Under the pieces are notes generated by a model. The model made no database searches. It saw nothing but the letters and a program-made list of their open reading frames with translations, and was not told the DNA's origin. Below are positions 11,601 to 26,600 of a stretch of 64,000 nucleotides of DNA, piece by piece. A program made the position numbers and the translations under genes. Within the stretch, counting starts at the first letter, position 1; each line of letters begins with the position of its first letter. This DNA is from Ectocarpus siliculosus (Eukaryota; Sar; Phaeophyceae; Ectocarpales; Ectocarpaceae), in assembly GCA_000310025.1 (NCBI GenBank), contig FN648905.1, forward strand, positions 490,317 to 554,316. Direction: 5' to 3'.

Positions 11601-14600
11601 CGACTGGCCCTACAGCTGGAGAAATCAGTGAAGAGTCTTCTTACAGCCAAAGGCAATTCCTGACGCCTTGAGGAAAGAAATACTGTACGTCTTACAAGCA
11701 AAGGACACAGGAAACGAACTACTGTACGTCCAGAGTTACACCTCGAAATACAGCCAATCACTTGATTGCTGGGCTTACTGAGTTACGTGAGGACTGAACG
11801 CACCACACTTATCTGCGAGACGACGCATACAACTACGATATGCCGAAAGGACAAATAACTAAATCACCAGCTATTACGCACACGCATATCGAGCTACAGC
11901 ACAAGCATAGTATCCTACGGTGTCAGCAAAACTTGGTTCGAACAAAAAAAAAGAGACATTTGGCTTGAAAATGCCCTACGGTTTGGTACTTCAAAGTTTG
12001 CGCCGTGATTGCTTGGGTGGCAACAAAAGGCCACGGGATCTCGAAACTTTGCACGGTAGTTGGTTGGGTGCGAACAACAGGATATGATATCCTTGTTAAC
12101 TACTGGTATAAAGCTCGGGAATTTCATTTTGTGGCATCGAACCTGCCGATAATTGACAATGCTTTGTGGCAGATCGCAGTAAACGTGTGTCATCTCTTTA
12201 CCCCGAAGCAAACATGAATCATCGACGACAAATTGTACCTACTATTATAGTAGCCGTGCCCTCTCGTGAGCCCATTTTCTTTTCGGGGTCGCCGTTTATA
12301 CCGATTCCTGTCGTTCTTGCGGCTCAAGGTCGGGAAGAACTCAGCACGTCCCGAGCGTATCGCGCCATGCAGAGAGCTGTGTCAAGAGCTACCCCCGCTG
12401 GACCGTCGGCACATTGATCTCGATATCAGGCTTTTTTCGTTCTCTTTGAGTTCTTTCAGCAAGATGATATTTGGGTTCGTTCTTTCAAGTGACGATCAAT
12501 AAAACAAACGGTAAATCGCCACTTGCCAACAAAGGTCGCTATCAGCAGCAGGACACCTCTTCCTCCTCGACCGGTCCCCAGACAGAGGCAAGGCAATTAT
12601 CGGCGTAGGCGGAACCCGATATTCTCGAATGTTACGAACTCAAATGTTGGGCTTCCTATCAACTTGCTGCATCAAACAAGCAACACACGAGAGGCCCAAT
12701 AGGCCGCTACGGGGGGTGGCTTCGTCGTTGCTGTTGCTTCTTTCTCTGGAGAGGTATCGCCGAGAGACTCAACACGTGGTGGAACTTCATTTTTGAGCAC
12801 ATGTCCACCTCGCCAACTATTTTTCTGAGCCTCTCAGTGCGTCACCGTCTCTACCGACGAATACACGGAAGGCACCTACCCCAGCTAAGGTCAAGTAGTT
12901 ATATCATCGTTGTTGCTTCAGCCAGCGGAGAGAAATCGCCGAAAAACCAAAGCGAGTGGTGATCCGGGCCAAAAGTTGTTGTCCACGCGGCCGGGCAATG
13001 TCTTTCTAGAGCAAATGTCTACTGTGCTGTATGTCAGCAGATTGCTCCCGTACAGTAGTACAAGGTCTCCCTTCGGGACGTGGGTGTCTACCCTCCCTCA
13101 GGTGACGCAAGACCACATGCGCATTGCCCGAAGAGGGACTGTATGGCTTACAACGCTTGTATTTCCGCACAAAACATCGCGCACGTTGCTATTCTACATT
13201 GAAGCCAGCTCGAGCGGACAATATTTTGGCAGCGAAAACTCAGACTTCCATGATGTCTTTGATTGATGATGGCAGATTTCCGATGAGAACCGGATTTGAA
13301 GCCGAAACAACACCACAAATGAGACATGTTCAACACTGCAGCTGGATGCATGCTCTCAGACTTGTCTACACTTGGCCAGCTGCGAAGTGTAGTAGACGTA
13401 GGTACTGTTGTTGGACAACGCGATGACACGAAGAGTCACAGCCATGAATCATCGAATAAATGAATGAAAGAACGAAATGAAAGTGGAGAGGCAAGAGGCA
13501 AATATTTCAAACCGTCGTATTTGATGGGTTTGATAGGTTTCAGAATTGATTCGCCAGGCTTTTTCAGCGCGGAACGCGTCCCCGGGGTTTTGAGCAAGTT
13601 TTCGCAACTTTGGCGGTCAACCACACGCGCCACGGAGGCCTACCGAGCTTCAGGAACGGGCGTTAATGTACCGCCAAGCCTCCTGCGTGCCCCTGAGAAG
13701 GAATTGCGATAAAAGGCTCGCTGCCGCGAGAGAAAGAAACGCCGAACCATGAAAAGTGACCAAATCTTACATGTACATATAGTGTAGAGGCTTTTCTACT
13801 ACACCACGCTCAGACTCCCAAAATCTAAAACCCGTACAGCAGTAAGAGGTTTTGTATAGGTTTGTGCATCTAGCTATACTAACTCCTATATACAATGTAG
13901 AACACACAGGATACAAGGTCTCGCTTCGGGACGTTGTCAGAACTCTCCTCCCCAAATCTTAATTTGGGTCTCCTAGCGGCTCGTCGTGTCTAAGGCGGTC
14001 ACACGGGAGGCAGCATACACACAGCTACGGGGGGATGGCTTTGTCATTGCTGTTGCTACAGACTGTGGAAAGAAATCAGGCGTGTCTGTAATGTGCACGA
14101 TACGTTTAACATTGAACATATTTGCATGGCACCATGAAGAGTGGTACAGCAGTAGATCATCACGCCATCGTGTGGTTTGATAAGCGCGCGTCCTCGTTTT
14201 TACTGTCGCGAAACAGACAGGCGTGTTGTTTTTTCTCGTATACATTTATACTTCGTATACATCATGGTGTCATACGTCGCATACGGCTATCCCTTGTAGC
14301 GCGCACCTCATGTCGATTAGACAGATCGAAAAAACCCACGAAAGCTCCCAGCAGTCGGAGCAATCAGGACGCATAGACTGCTGTCTATCCTACATGCTCT
14401 CGCCGCGTGTACAGGAAGTGGGAGAAGGAACGGAAGGCCGCGGCGTCTACCCAAGCATCGCATCGTTCTTTGGGCGTTCGCAAGCACGTAAGCCCGAGAA
14501 GCCCGACGTGGACACGGTCCAACAGACCGGCACCCGCGTGTACTGTGGTACTCTCGGACGATTAGAGTGGACCTGCGAGTGATCCCGCCGCCGGCGACGG

Positions 14601-17600
14601 TGCGGGAGAGCACGGGGGCGGCTGTGTGGGAGATGGCGGCAGCGATGCGGGAGAGTATGTCGGCGACAGTGCGGGAGAGAATGGAGGCGACGGTGCCGAA
14701 GAGCAAGGCGGTACGGTGGACGAGATGGAGCAAGGCAGCTACGGCGGGGGTGGCAGCGTCGACGATGTAGACGACGGCCAACTCCCCCCATGCCCAGGAG
14801 TCTTGTATGTTCTGCCCGACTCCAATCGGCTGCCCGTCGCAGACTACCCTTTCTGCCTGCATGGCAAGGGGCAAACGCCATCGCCGTGGTCCTGCACTAT
14901 CCTTGAAGGTACCGTCTCGCTGCATGCAGTGGCGGACCCAAAGACGGGGAATTGGGCGTGCGAGGGAGCGGCGTCTGCGTACGGTGGGCCGTGCAAGTCA
15001 TGCCAGTTGCTTTCGGACAATAGGCAACTGAAAGGTGAGCTAACGCAGTGATCAGAGTTGTCAGGCTGTAGAATATTGGCGAATGGTCAGGTGTGAGGGA
15101 TGCGCACTACGTTCCTGTGTTTCCGAGAAGTCCTTTCCCCCTCCGTTGCAGTAATACTCAATTTTTCCCTGTGGTCTTGATTTGTCGATTCAGGCGTTAT
15201 CGAACGAGCGAAGGAGGACGCCCTGGTAGTTCGTGACCGTGGGAGGAAGCATGGCGAGCTGACGGCGCACCAGCTGACTGAGCGGGCGAACCTCCATAAA
15301 GATCGTACCCAGCAACAGCGTCTACTGTGGTTCAACTCCAGCAAGCACGCGGGGAAACTGACGGAGAACATCGACACCCACAAGCGCATCACCCTGCTCC
15401 TTGGATCCAAGAACATCCCCGGTTTAGGGCTAACCCGTGCACGAACGTGCCCATGGAGTGCCCGGCTTGTCGCTTGCGAACCCAAACGGTAGTCGTGTGG
15501 AAGTACTGCATGCCGGTGCACGGAATGCACGCGCACGGTGGCCCAGACAGCCCCGGAATTCTCCCGCACAAGGAGTTCGTAATATCGTATCAGTTGAGCG
15601 AAGAAGAGGTTAAAGCGGTGAAAGAGTTGACCGAGGGCACGGATCGCCCCGCGAGGCTGGGTCCAAGAAAAAAAAATCTAGGACAGGGGCGGGATCCAGC
15701 AGTTCGACTCGTTCTTCGCCGTCGCCGCCCCCTTCAGCTGCTGCTTCTGGGGCTGTTGCTGTCTAGTTTTTTCGCGTGGGTGGCATGGGTATTGCTGGGG
15801 GAGTAGATCAAGAGGGACGCCGGAGTATCTCCCGTCCATACCAACAATTGTTGCCTGTTCGGTTATTTTTTTTCTCCTTTTTGTTGTGGGTCGGTTTGTG
15901 TCGGACAATACTAACCCTAACCCTCGATCAACGGTTAGAAAACGTGCGTGCTTCAAGTGTTTGTGTCGTTACTGGGTTGAGAACACGGTCATCTTGTCAC
16001 GGTGGCGATCTACGATACCAGCTTGTCTTGGCGGACTGTAACTTTTTGAGCCTACTTGAATGATTGCCGATGCCGTTCACAGCGGATGGGTATTGTCGTG
16101 CCGAAACCAAAGGTTTGAAACGATAATAACAGCACAATGCACATCAAAACTCGAGAGTAGAAGCGCGTCAAACTTCTTTGGAGGTGCTCTCAACTCAAGA
16201 CAACTCTTTTTGATCCTGTTCTCACACGTTGTTTAACAAATAAATACTTCAACCCGTGGATGGATGGGTCCCTCTATGTTGCTCACCGAATTTCGTAACC
16301 CTGCGTGTCGTGCGCGACCCTCAACAGGTTGCACTGTCCTTGGGTTTGTATTTTGTGTGACCAACCGCTGGCGAGACAATCAAAACAAATGAACACATCA
16401 CGGATATCCGATTTATCGACAAGATTGTGTTCCCACAAGAGATAGGTCTTATATCCAAAAAATCCTCCCTCCAAGCATGTTGGTCGGGTAGATGAGACTG
16501 GTACACAAATATGTACAGCAGTTAGGGGGGCGACTGTGCCAACACTCTCCCAAAAGATGTGCCCAACGTGTTGCTGTGTGTTCACTCCACCGTAGTTGAC
16601 CGCCTGACTTCGTCAGGTCGACGCTCTGCTTGCACACGGCGCCAAAATTGCCGTGTGCAAGCGTGCAGCCTCAACCCCCTATATTGCCCTGCAATCTTGG
16701 ACTGGGGGTGGGGGAGGGGGGGCTGGAGTGTTCCACGGTTTCCATATGGAGGGCCCCTTGGTGCCGCTGAAGTTCTGCCTTATCACTGTTGGCATCACAA
16801 TGAATGACATTGGAAACATTTTGAAAACATCGAAAAATCTAAGCTGGCTCCTATTTAATGCCCTCTTGACCTGCAATACGCATAGGATACAAAACAAACG
16901 CTCATTCATTTGGAAACAACAGTAGAACGCCCGCAGAGCATCAACTGCATGGATTGTATTGCTACGGAAAACCTCAACAGCACTGAAGTTGTGTGCGTGT
17001 ATTTTTTGGATCAGCATGGACCGCCCTAACCGGCTGACCGATGAAAATATGTCATATGGGTGTACTGCGGCAGCCCGCTCCACATACTGATGTTGGTAGC
17101 ATGGTGTCGTTCGTACCCGACCCGCTCTTTCGGTGAAGATGCGCCCATATACCCGCCGACAGACGCTCACACCCGCCCGGCCAGCTGCGTGCCCGATTTT
17201 TCGGCGGTGGCCACTCGATGACCCAATCAAAGAAGGCCAAAACCGACCGGAAGGCCAAACGTAAATATGCAAGTGCAAAATCCACGTTTTTGAGTACTTG
17301 TACCTATTGCTGAAGAACGCGACACAGCACTGAAGGTGGTGTGTGAATACTCTGCTGTCCGGCCGCGGTGACTGTGTGCCTGCTCTCCTATGGCTGGCTG
17401 GGGCTCGCACATCCACTCACTCTTTGTCAAACTCTCAGGGAGAGATGCATTCTGACACCACCCACGCTCATCCGCTGGAGCTGCAAAACGATTCTTTGGC
17501 GGTGGCATCCGTCCAACGTCCGAGCCTGCCTCAAGCGTTTCTCTGCATTGCTCTGCATCTCTCCTGACAGCGCGACGACACGGCTAGACTACTGTGGTCA

Positions 17601-20600
17601 TGACATCAATGGATGTATGAACGAGGTTTCATCTGGTAAAAATACAGTGGAACAGTGGGTTCTAACCGTTTCGTTCGTGGTGACCTGGTCACTGAGCAGA
17701 TTGGGGAGGTGTCATCCAGTCACCCGCAACACGCCGTAGTTCTCCGACACGGCGAGCGCAGATCTCCGAAAAAGAGCGAAGCAAGTCGACCAGCCTGCTC
17801 GTGCGTTTTATGTTTTGTCCAAGCACGGAACCCAGACATGACGGACGTCCACGAGACTTCGGGAGGATGCGTGCTATGTATGGGCTCACCTGACCGCGCC
17901 CGAGCACAGGTCTCTCGCCTTCGCCGTTGGCGAGCACGCCCCAGAAAAAAAAGTCAAGGACTCTTTTATGGACCCTCCCCGCGAGTCTTTACTACAAAGG
18001 GCAAAAGTTCATTGCGTAGATTGTGTAGATCAAGGGGGACTCGTAGATAGCTTCAGGAGCTTACATAGAAAATGGTGTCGAAGAACCCTATCGTCCTCAG
18101 TCGGTCGTTTACTAGAACCAAAAACTCAATCCCCTTTAGGAGCATGGGAACTCGTGAAAAAGCAGGTACCGGTACTATCTCCTAAATCCAATATACTCTA
18201 CGAGCTGTCCGTGACAAACACATACGCATCCCATCGTTCGCCTTATCTTTCTCATGACTGTGCTTAACTTCCGAGGTCAAACAACGAGGACAAATCGACT
18301 TCACACCCGGTCAAGAGAAGAAACGCAAGCGCCTTAGAACAAGAAAGGGTGTGGCGAGAACGTACACCCACAACCTCATCAACTCTGCCTGTCTGTTGTG
18401 CGGTATTCCTCCTGTATATGTTGCTGCATGTGGGTGGCCCCGGTTGGTGCGTCGAAAACAACATACGAAGTACTACTATGCTACGCCAAACGGAAGATAT
18501 TGCTCATATTGCACGAACAATCGTTCTGAGGAGAAATATGGTCAACAATATCCGATGCAGGTTGCCGAGTAGTGTGTTTGGTGGAGGAAGAGGCAACACT
18601 TGGATAGTGCAGGGCGTGACATTCGCAGGCAGGCAGGCCTGTAAACACAGATTACCGTGTACCCACGGCTGCTTCACCGTTTTGATTTTCTTTTTCTTGG
18701 AATAAATTTCGTGTTGATTGAATGATCACAGAGCTCTTGTTCCGTTACAATGACGTCGCGGAGCTGCGTGGAACGCTGTGTGCCTGCTGTGTTAATTGCT
18801 GTTTTGCCTTAACAAAAACAAAAAAGCGAGAAAAAAAACATTATCGCGGGTCAAATTGGTAGGTGTTGAACAGCTACAGCAGCAGTAGACTTGATTTCGA
18901 TGATACGAATCACTCCATCTAAAAGAGTTCACTTCGATCACACGAATCGCGTGCCCTCTCTATCCAGTGTGGGACCAGCAGCAGTGTGCACACAGCAGCG
19001 TGAGACACACATAATAGTATACGACACAGGAGCACACAGCAGTGTCGAACTCGGTCAGGACATACATGTAACACGAAAGAACGAACCACGAACGCATAAA
19101 AGTCATGTTGGCGCAGACCAAAAAAACGTTGTTGGATCGGTAGACAATGAATAGAAGGAAGAAGGGTGGAGAACTTCTGCTACTTCATCCAAGCACCCAA
19201 CACATGAATCCAATGACATTCTTCATTAGATCAAAGTTGAACTGTGATCACTCAGAAGCTCTTTACTTGGCCAACACTGAACGGGGGGAGTAGTAGTATC
19301 GGTTCGTTTGGTGTAGATTCGGCTAGCTGCCATCAACACCAAAATTCAAACCGATGAGGGTTTGAACTCAACTCCCCGAGTGTTGGCAATATGAAGGGTT
19401 TCCGAGAACCAGGATGAGCAGAGCTAGCCGCACATGCCATCAGCATCGGGGCCCGAAGCTTACGGGTGGTGGAGAGGATGTGTGAGACCGACATTTCAAA
19501 GAGAGGAGCAGCAGCAGCGAGAGCGGAAATTTTTGTTGCTGACGTTTGAAGACTGACTGACTGAGGTATTCCGCTGCTCTCCGTTCTGTTCTTCCCCGTG
19601 ATTTTGTCGGCCTGTGACCCGTAGTGTACAGTGCATGTATGCCATGTGTGGGACACAGCACAGCAGTGTGTACACACAGCAGTGAGTGTGCGTGGGACGA
19701 CATTAGTAGCAAAGTCGGCTACTGATGTGCGACTGGTATCCCGCTGCTGCTCCGTTCATTGACGTGTGCTTCTACTGCTGCTGCTGTTCCCCATGGTTGT
19801 GTCCGTCTGTGACCCGTGATGGTGTACAGTGGGTGTATGCTATGTGTGGGACAGAACAGTAGTGTGTACACAGCGGTGTGGGGCACACAGCAGTGTGGGA
19901 TTACGAACTCACGAACGGGTTTTTTACAACAGTGTGCTTGCTCGTTGCTGTTGCACAGCTGTGCCGTGTCGCTATGCAATGTGTACACCGCAGTGACGGG
20001 GCACACCGCCGTGTGGGAGCACACAGCAGTGGAGTGTGGGAGGCAGTCAGTGTGGGAAGTTCTTGTCGGAATCTGTGTGCATGCATGGTTTGAAAATATT
20101 GGGGCGGCGGCGGAATTTTTTCTATTGCCCACAAATCACCCGGGGGTTCTTTTTGAGGGTTTTCACGAAAAATCACAACTTTGTGACACTGGCTCGGAAT
20201 GAAAAAAAACAAAAAGGTCCGGGTACCTCATGAGCTGGAGGAAAATAGATTCAAGCTATACACATTTCGGAGAGGGCAGTAGGATGTGTGTGCAGTGTAA
20301 TTTCTTGTTTCGCCCGGGAAAAAACGCGAAAAAAGACCGATTCGCGATGGTCAAACGACATGGTGAGATTTGGATTGTTCTTTTTGTCTTTCCTTCAAAT
20401 CAGCCCTCACAAAATTTCTGCCGTTTACTCCAACCCGTGGTCACACAGGGTTTTTCCCGAGCCCCCCCTTCCTGCGGCATTTTGCCTTCGATTTGCGACA
20501 AGAGTGCAGCAATCTCTTCCCTCTGTGTACACACCAACTAGAGCTTTCCACCGAGGCGAGGAACGGAAGCTAGAGAAAAACTCACTTTGCAACAAAGCTC

Positions 20601-23600
20601 GGTTACGCCGGGATACGAATCCCTGGCTCTGACTCTGACATGTTGAAAACATCAATGTACGCGAAACCAACTGGAGCAACCAAGTTGAAAACGCGGAACA
20701 CTCCCCCCTCCGGCGCATCGTTCCCAACCGTCACAAACAATAATTTGCACCAACAGGCGTCCAACCAATGCCGTGACACTGGATTGGGTAAAGGCTCTGA
20801 TGTCCAACTACCGTGCCGGTCTAGCGGCATGTGCTGCGAAGAATCCCATCTTTGCCTCACGGAGGAAATGCCCGGCCTTGCTCGCCAATGCCACACAGCT
20901 CCGCGTACTCTTCTAGAGGACCAAAAAGCGCAGACAGCTCCGCGAACGACGGCGGCGCCTTCATCCCCCCATCCCCCCTCACTCTCAGAATCTTCGGTGT
21001 TGTCTATTATAGCTCTAAATAGTTCGCGCATGCCAGCATGATACGTGTAGCGTGGCGACCGCGGCTGTGAGTGTCGTGTGCGTGTTTTTATAATTAGCAT
21101 CGCCCGCGCTAACCGGCTGACCAATGAAAAGACGTCAGCCTCAGTGCGGTTGAAAACACAAAACACTTCTAAGTGCCATTAACTGGGACCCCGTGAGGGA
21201 GCGGCATGGAGGAGGCGAAGCTATTTTCCGTATGAAAGACAGAAATGGTAGCAACAGAAGAAAACTGCACGCGTCTTCCAAGGCTGCTACCTTGCAGTCG
21301 ATTGTGTGTGAGGTGCGTGCGGTGAAATACAGGAGGGGGGCGACCTTTTGAATTGCCTCTATTGGGGGGATGAGATGCCCAAAATGCCACCATTGAGGGC
21401 CCCGTCCTCAATAGTCCTCAATAGTGGTCCAATGCCACTATATCGGGTTGAGATTGTAACAAGAAATTTGGGTGCCACTATCTCGGGCAATTCACTATTC
21501 AGGGTGCCCCTATGTCGGGACCACTACCGTAGTCGGTTTAAACGGCGAACCCCAAAGTCGGACGCACCACAGTGCAGTACGCGTGAATCGCCAAAGACAA
21601 TGCTATAACATAGAAACACGAGGCAGGAATACATAAAAGAGTTTTGTCCGTGACATAAAACTGTTGTTGCGAGGGTCTCCTACCGCAAACCTTCGCATGC
21701 TTGCCCTTTTGACTCATTTTGTTGATGGTTTTTGCATCGTGCACAAAACAAACGCATTCCCAGTGGAACCCGTTGGCAGTGGAAAGAGAATTCTTTCTTG
21801 CCTACCTTGGCCTCGAAAGTTATGTACGGTACCTTGACGAAGAGAGATCCTGCCGGATCACCTCTACATCGACCATCCGTGGAGAAGCAGCGACCGCCCA
21901 CAATGCCTTCCAAAACAGTTCTGGAATACACGGGTTAGCTCGCTATCACGGAAAGTTCTTTTTACCAGGTGCACTTCGCGTATAGAAATTTGGCGAGATA
22001 TTATTAACGTGAAGACAACACTATCAATTGCACCGGCTGGTCGTGGCCAGAATATCCCTGCCGCGATGAAGTCATGGAAGCAGTGTAGGTGGTAATAAGA
22101 ACCCGTTGCCCCCCAATACAACGGTCTGGCCATTTGTTCGAACCCCGTGTGATGCTGTTGTCTTATGTCAAAGCCACGGTTAGACGCGAGTTGACAAGAG
22201 AAACGAGACGGAACCCATATGCGCGATGAAGGTCCAATTGAAAGGAAAGAGACAAAACCTGTCCGGACTCTGTCAGGCTGATCAGGGCGAAAAATTAAAC
22301 ATGCGCGCCCCCTGCAAATGTCACCTGCAAAGGGTCACTATCGAAAACTGAACTCGCTCAGACAAAGTGGATACATGACTTGCCCAGATAAATTTAGTTT
22401 GCGTCTCTCTTCCTGCACCCAACGTCCGACGTTTTCCATAATCGCATTATGCCCAAACACGCCATCTTACCTTGGCTAGAAGGTGGTCTGGTATCTCCCC
22501 CTCAAGCGCAAATTGCATGGAGGCCGGGCTCTTGATCAGCAGCTTCCCGGTACCCATGACAAACGACGCATCTGTATTGCCGATGCCCGTCGCGAACTGC
22601 CCGAATGCACCCGCGTTGCACGTGTGCGAGTCCGTCCCAAACAATACCTTTATCAGGCAGGGGGGTGAAGCACAGACACATGAAATGTTGGCAGGGTTTC
22701 TTTCGGCGGCATACGCCGCCACATGCGTGACGCGAGCCCTAAGATGAATGGCAATTGGCGTTGGGCTTGTTGAATTGGTATTCTGGCGGTCATGTGTTTC
22801 CTGACGAAAAACAAAACACGAAAGCGCGACCGATGGCGTACTTCAACCATACAAAAATACGCCAATAACCAGAACTTCATGGCGCGAAGTACTGCTGCTG
22901 CATTGCTCTCCACACGCCACCTAGTGCGCCAAGCTGCTTGTGTACTCCCGTGGTCTGCACTGCTCAACAGAGTGAAAACCCGGTTGCATGCAGTTCGGTG
23001 GGCAGGCGAAGGAAGGATCTTCACGACAGTACCATGCGGAACCCTTGCGGTGTCAAACATACACCAACGCGGAGCAACAGAGACACAAACACAGACGCAC
23101 AACCGCCAAACGCTCGGCACTTCACAGTACTGCCGCCGGCGAAAATGAACAACGGTTGCGGGAAACGCAAACAATAGACCCCATCGGGCAGCACCCGTAG
23201 CGTGCAAAGGGTCGGGATCGTTGCGCAAGCAGCCCCCTAATTCTCTCGAGAAGATCATCGGTCCAGCCAAATCAGACCATTGGAGAGGCTGTACAGTCCC
23301 GATGGACGAAAGGCTGACTTGGTTTTAGACAAAGAAGTGTCCCCATTTGTACTCCCCAAACCTGAAAATAACAAACACCCAAAACACAAACGCAGCCAGC
23401 ACAAGAAATTAATACATGGGGACAATTTCCGTACTTCAGCCAAGCCAGAAGTTTTCTTCTATGGCCAACAAGGGGAAAAGCGGCTTGGGAGATATTTTTA
23501 CAGCAAGTAAAGAGGCCGAGGAAGAGGCATAACACAGTATATCACAGAGCGTACTAGCTTACACAAGCACGGTAGACCGAGGTTTCCCACGCGAATTTCA

Positions 23601-26600
23601 CACCAGCGGAGTCTAGTGACGACTACGGTGCGGTAAACGGACGTTCGAATGCTGTATCCCCGAAGTGTCCCCACTTGGCGTCCGGCACTCGTGCAGATTT
23701 CATAAAATTATCGACGATAAGGTTGCCTGAAGCCTACACGGCCTCGGTACTCTGACGGATTTTTGGGGACAAAATAGTTGATTGATAGGGCATGGCCCTT
23801 GACAATCTTGACCCAAGATGTGACGCAAAATCTTTCCCTGAAAAGAGTTGAGGCAAAACAAAATCCTGTCAAGACTTGACGCCAAAGCATCATCTCGAGA
23901 TCTCTTCGTGGCCTCAAACACAGGCAACAACACACACACAACTACTTGGCCGGGGAGTAGGGCACCGAGTCGTCCTACGGCGTTGAGAGATAACTCTCCC
24001 CGAGGAAAAAATGTCATGTCCTACAATGCAACAACCTTAACCATGCTGCAGAGTGGTGGAAACAGTGATAAAGATCGACGTCGACTGTTCGAACGCGCCC
24101 TGCGCACTACAAAAAAGTAACACACGGTTCGCGTTTGAAAGGACAAACGCAAGACCTGTGCACCATGGTGACTGGAGGTCTAGTCTATTCATCCAGCTGT
24201 CGTCCGGCCACGGTGGGGGAGAATTGAGAGGCCTACCAAAAGAGGTACATACACCTGTTTGGCGAGCGGTGGTGTGCTTGAGGTTTGTTTCTCTACTTTA
24301 AGGCCGAACGAAGAAATGCCTTCAGCGTGGTCTTTACAAGGAAGGTTTCAGTCCTGCCGCTTACCTCCGGTCGGTATGCAGACGGGTTCAGCTCAAGATG
24401 GGGTCAGAGCACACCAGTCAACAATTTACATGTACAGGAGTGAAGAACTCGCAACACTCTGGTGCATCAAAGTGACGGCCATTCAGCCGGTTATTGCACC
24501 GTGCCATCCTTTATCACATCCCTCATGCTTTGGGGGTTAATTTTGCACTGATGGCAAAACGATGATCACGATGCGGGAAGCCAGTCGGACCATGGTGGCT
24601 TTGCTGATTCTGCCATGCAGACTTGAGGTGCATAAGCTACTCTTACACTCAGCAACGGGATATCCTGGTGCAACAATAAACCGCACATGGCGACCACATG
24701 ACACAAACGTTGAACTAGTCCGCCAGCTGCGTTCACTTATCAAATGAATCTGTCAAGATTGACATTCGTGGGTTGGGGCCGCCCGCTCGAAGCTATGACC
24801 AATGACTACACACAGCAGGGACGCACGACCCTACGGCAAGTGGTTCAAGTTGAAAAACAATAAATCATGCCTGCTGAAGGGGTGTATGATATGCACGTCA
24901 CCCCGTGGCAGGTGGCAACATCGAAACTTTTTTGCGCTATTTAGATTGCTGATTCGAATCTCTCTGGACTGAAAAATGGTTATTAAGAGGCGAAAAACGC
25001 GCGGTTGTGAGTGCACACAAAGAGAGCGAAGGAGATGCTAAGGCGTAAAAAATTGAAGGCAAGCCCCGCAGGGGAAAACGTGGAGAAACAAAAAACTCCA
25101 GGTTTTTACTTTCCTACTCGGTAACCCGTAGTACGTCCAACGTGTACCGATACGTGCGCAGACTGGCAACCATACTGGATGGGGCGATATTTAACACATC
25201 GCATGGTTTACGTCAAATACTCAGCACAGCTCCGGCAACAGTCATATTGCGTGTGTTTCTTACCTCTCCAGGCCTAGTGTGGCCCTCCTGGGCGAGAGCA
25301 ACGTGGCAAACGCCTTTGTAGTCCGGGTTTGCCTTGAAGTTGCCGCGGTCGGTGATGTCGTAAAAGTACTTGATATCCTAATTTAAGCGAGAGGAGTACC
25401 CGGAAAACCGAATGGTTCGCACGAGTCGTTGTTTGGTAAAGGGGAAATTTGCAAGCATGGCGCGGACGGCTACGAGAAGGCGTCAGAGAGGAGGATGGTA
25501 GCTGGGGTGGTCCGGTCGTGCGATGATGCACTGATTCGCTCGTGATTTTCGCTCTGCACTACGAGCAAGGCACGTTTCCTTCGTTGTCGGAAATGCCGAA
25601 GGAATACCAAAATCTTCGAGCCTCCCGTCATGCACCATGTCGCCACATGCTCTGACGAGCGAGCCTCATCTCTCTCAGTTATTGTAATACAAACCTTTCG
25701 TTATTAGCCGTGAGAGACGGTTTCAGTCATGATTGGCTTTTTGTTTGAGCAACCCATTGCGCTGGACCGAAAAAAGACGAACTGTACAGGTCGGCGAGAG
25801 CGCACGCCCCAAAAATGCCTCCAACGACCACTTCGAGAAAAGACGATCGACTCGAGAATCATTCGACATTGCGTTTAGTAAGGGGGAATACAATGCACCC
25901 CAGTTCGCGCATTCCGCTCAGGCATCGCCCACATCTCAGGCTTTGGTAACTTTTGTTTCGATATATGTCACTGTACCCAACACCCAACAACTTCGGCAAG
26001 ATTACATTGTTTTTGCCCCACCCCATACTTCGGTATCAGTTTGGGGGCAGTGTGCAATGAATACTCGATCCTCGACTACATCCTGGTAGATAGGGGGGAG
26101 CACACAGATCCCAGAGCTGCACGTAAGTGCGATAGATATAGGTTCGACCGACCATTTCCTCATATGGGCAAACATCGACCGATCTAGAAAGACGGAGAGT
26201 AAGAAACAGAGGAAAGTGTTCCGGTGGAAAATAGAGCGTTTGGGAGACGAGGGGACGCGGGATGAATTCCAGAAAGGACTGGCTGGTAGTGTAGAACCCT
26301 TCAGGAAACTGCTGAGAAGCGTCGAAGACGAACAGGTAGACGTACAAGCAGCAGGGGACAGGGTGATTGAAGGATGGGAGTCCATAGTGAACATAACGGC
26401 AGAGAGAGTAGTGAGAAAGAAGGTGGTACGATGTGGGGTATCGGTTAAGTGGTGGGATGACGAGCTGAAAGAAGACATAGGGGACCGTAGAGAAGTCTTC
26501 AAGCAGTACCTGAGTGAGGGATCTGAGGAGAGTTGGGAAAAGTACAGGGCCAAGAGGAAACAGGTGAAGGACTAGTGAAAAAGAAGAAAAAAGTGCACAC

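Larger units (their letters stand above)
9400..22470 (-). other. leuC: leuC intron 5 (13 kb)
   Basis: Between exons 5 and 6, GTAAGA..ATGCAG. Contains a low-complexity GGTGCGATG tract near 9590-9625, the degenerate plus-strand gene at 14.56-15.83 kb, dispersed repeats at 16.9-17.4 and 20.6-21.17 kb, a CACAGCAG-rich duplicated region at 19.57-20.05 kb and a fragment of the pogo-like family at 21.35-21.53 kb. The remaining stretches show nothing I can name. Confidence 0.85.

Noticed and set aside
14317-14925. 202-codon minus-strand frame rich in His, Arg and Pro
   Set aside because: It is the complement of the GC-rich Gly/Asp coding region of the plus-strand nested gene; composition is that of a shadow frame.
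15908-15925. CTAACCCTAACCC, telomere-like
   Set aside because: Only two units; too short to be an interstitial telomeric repeat.
20600-20635. GGATACGAATCCC, like a tRNA T-arm
   Set aside because: No matching acceptor stem, D-arm or anticodon arm could be folded upstream on either strand.
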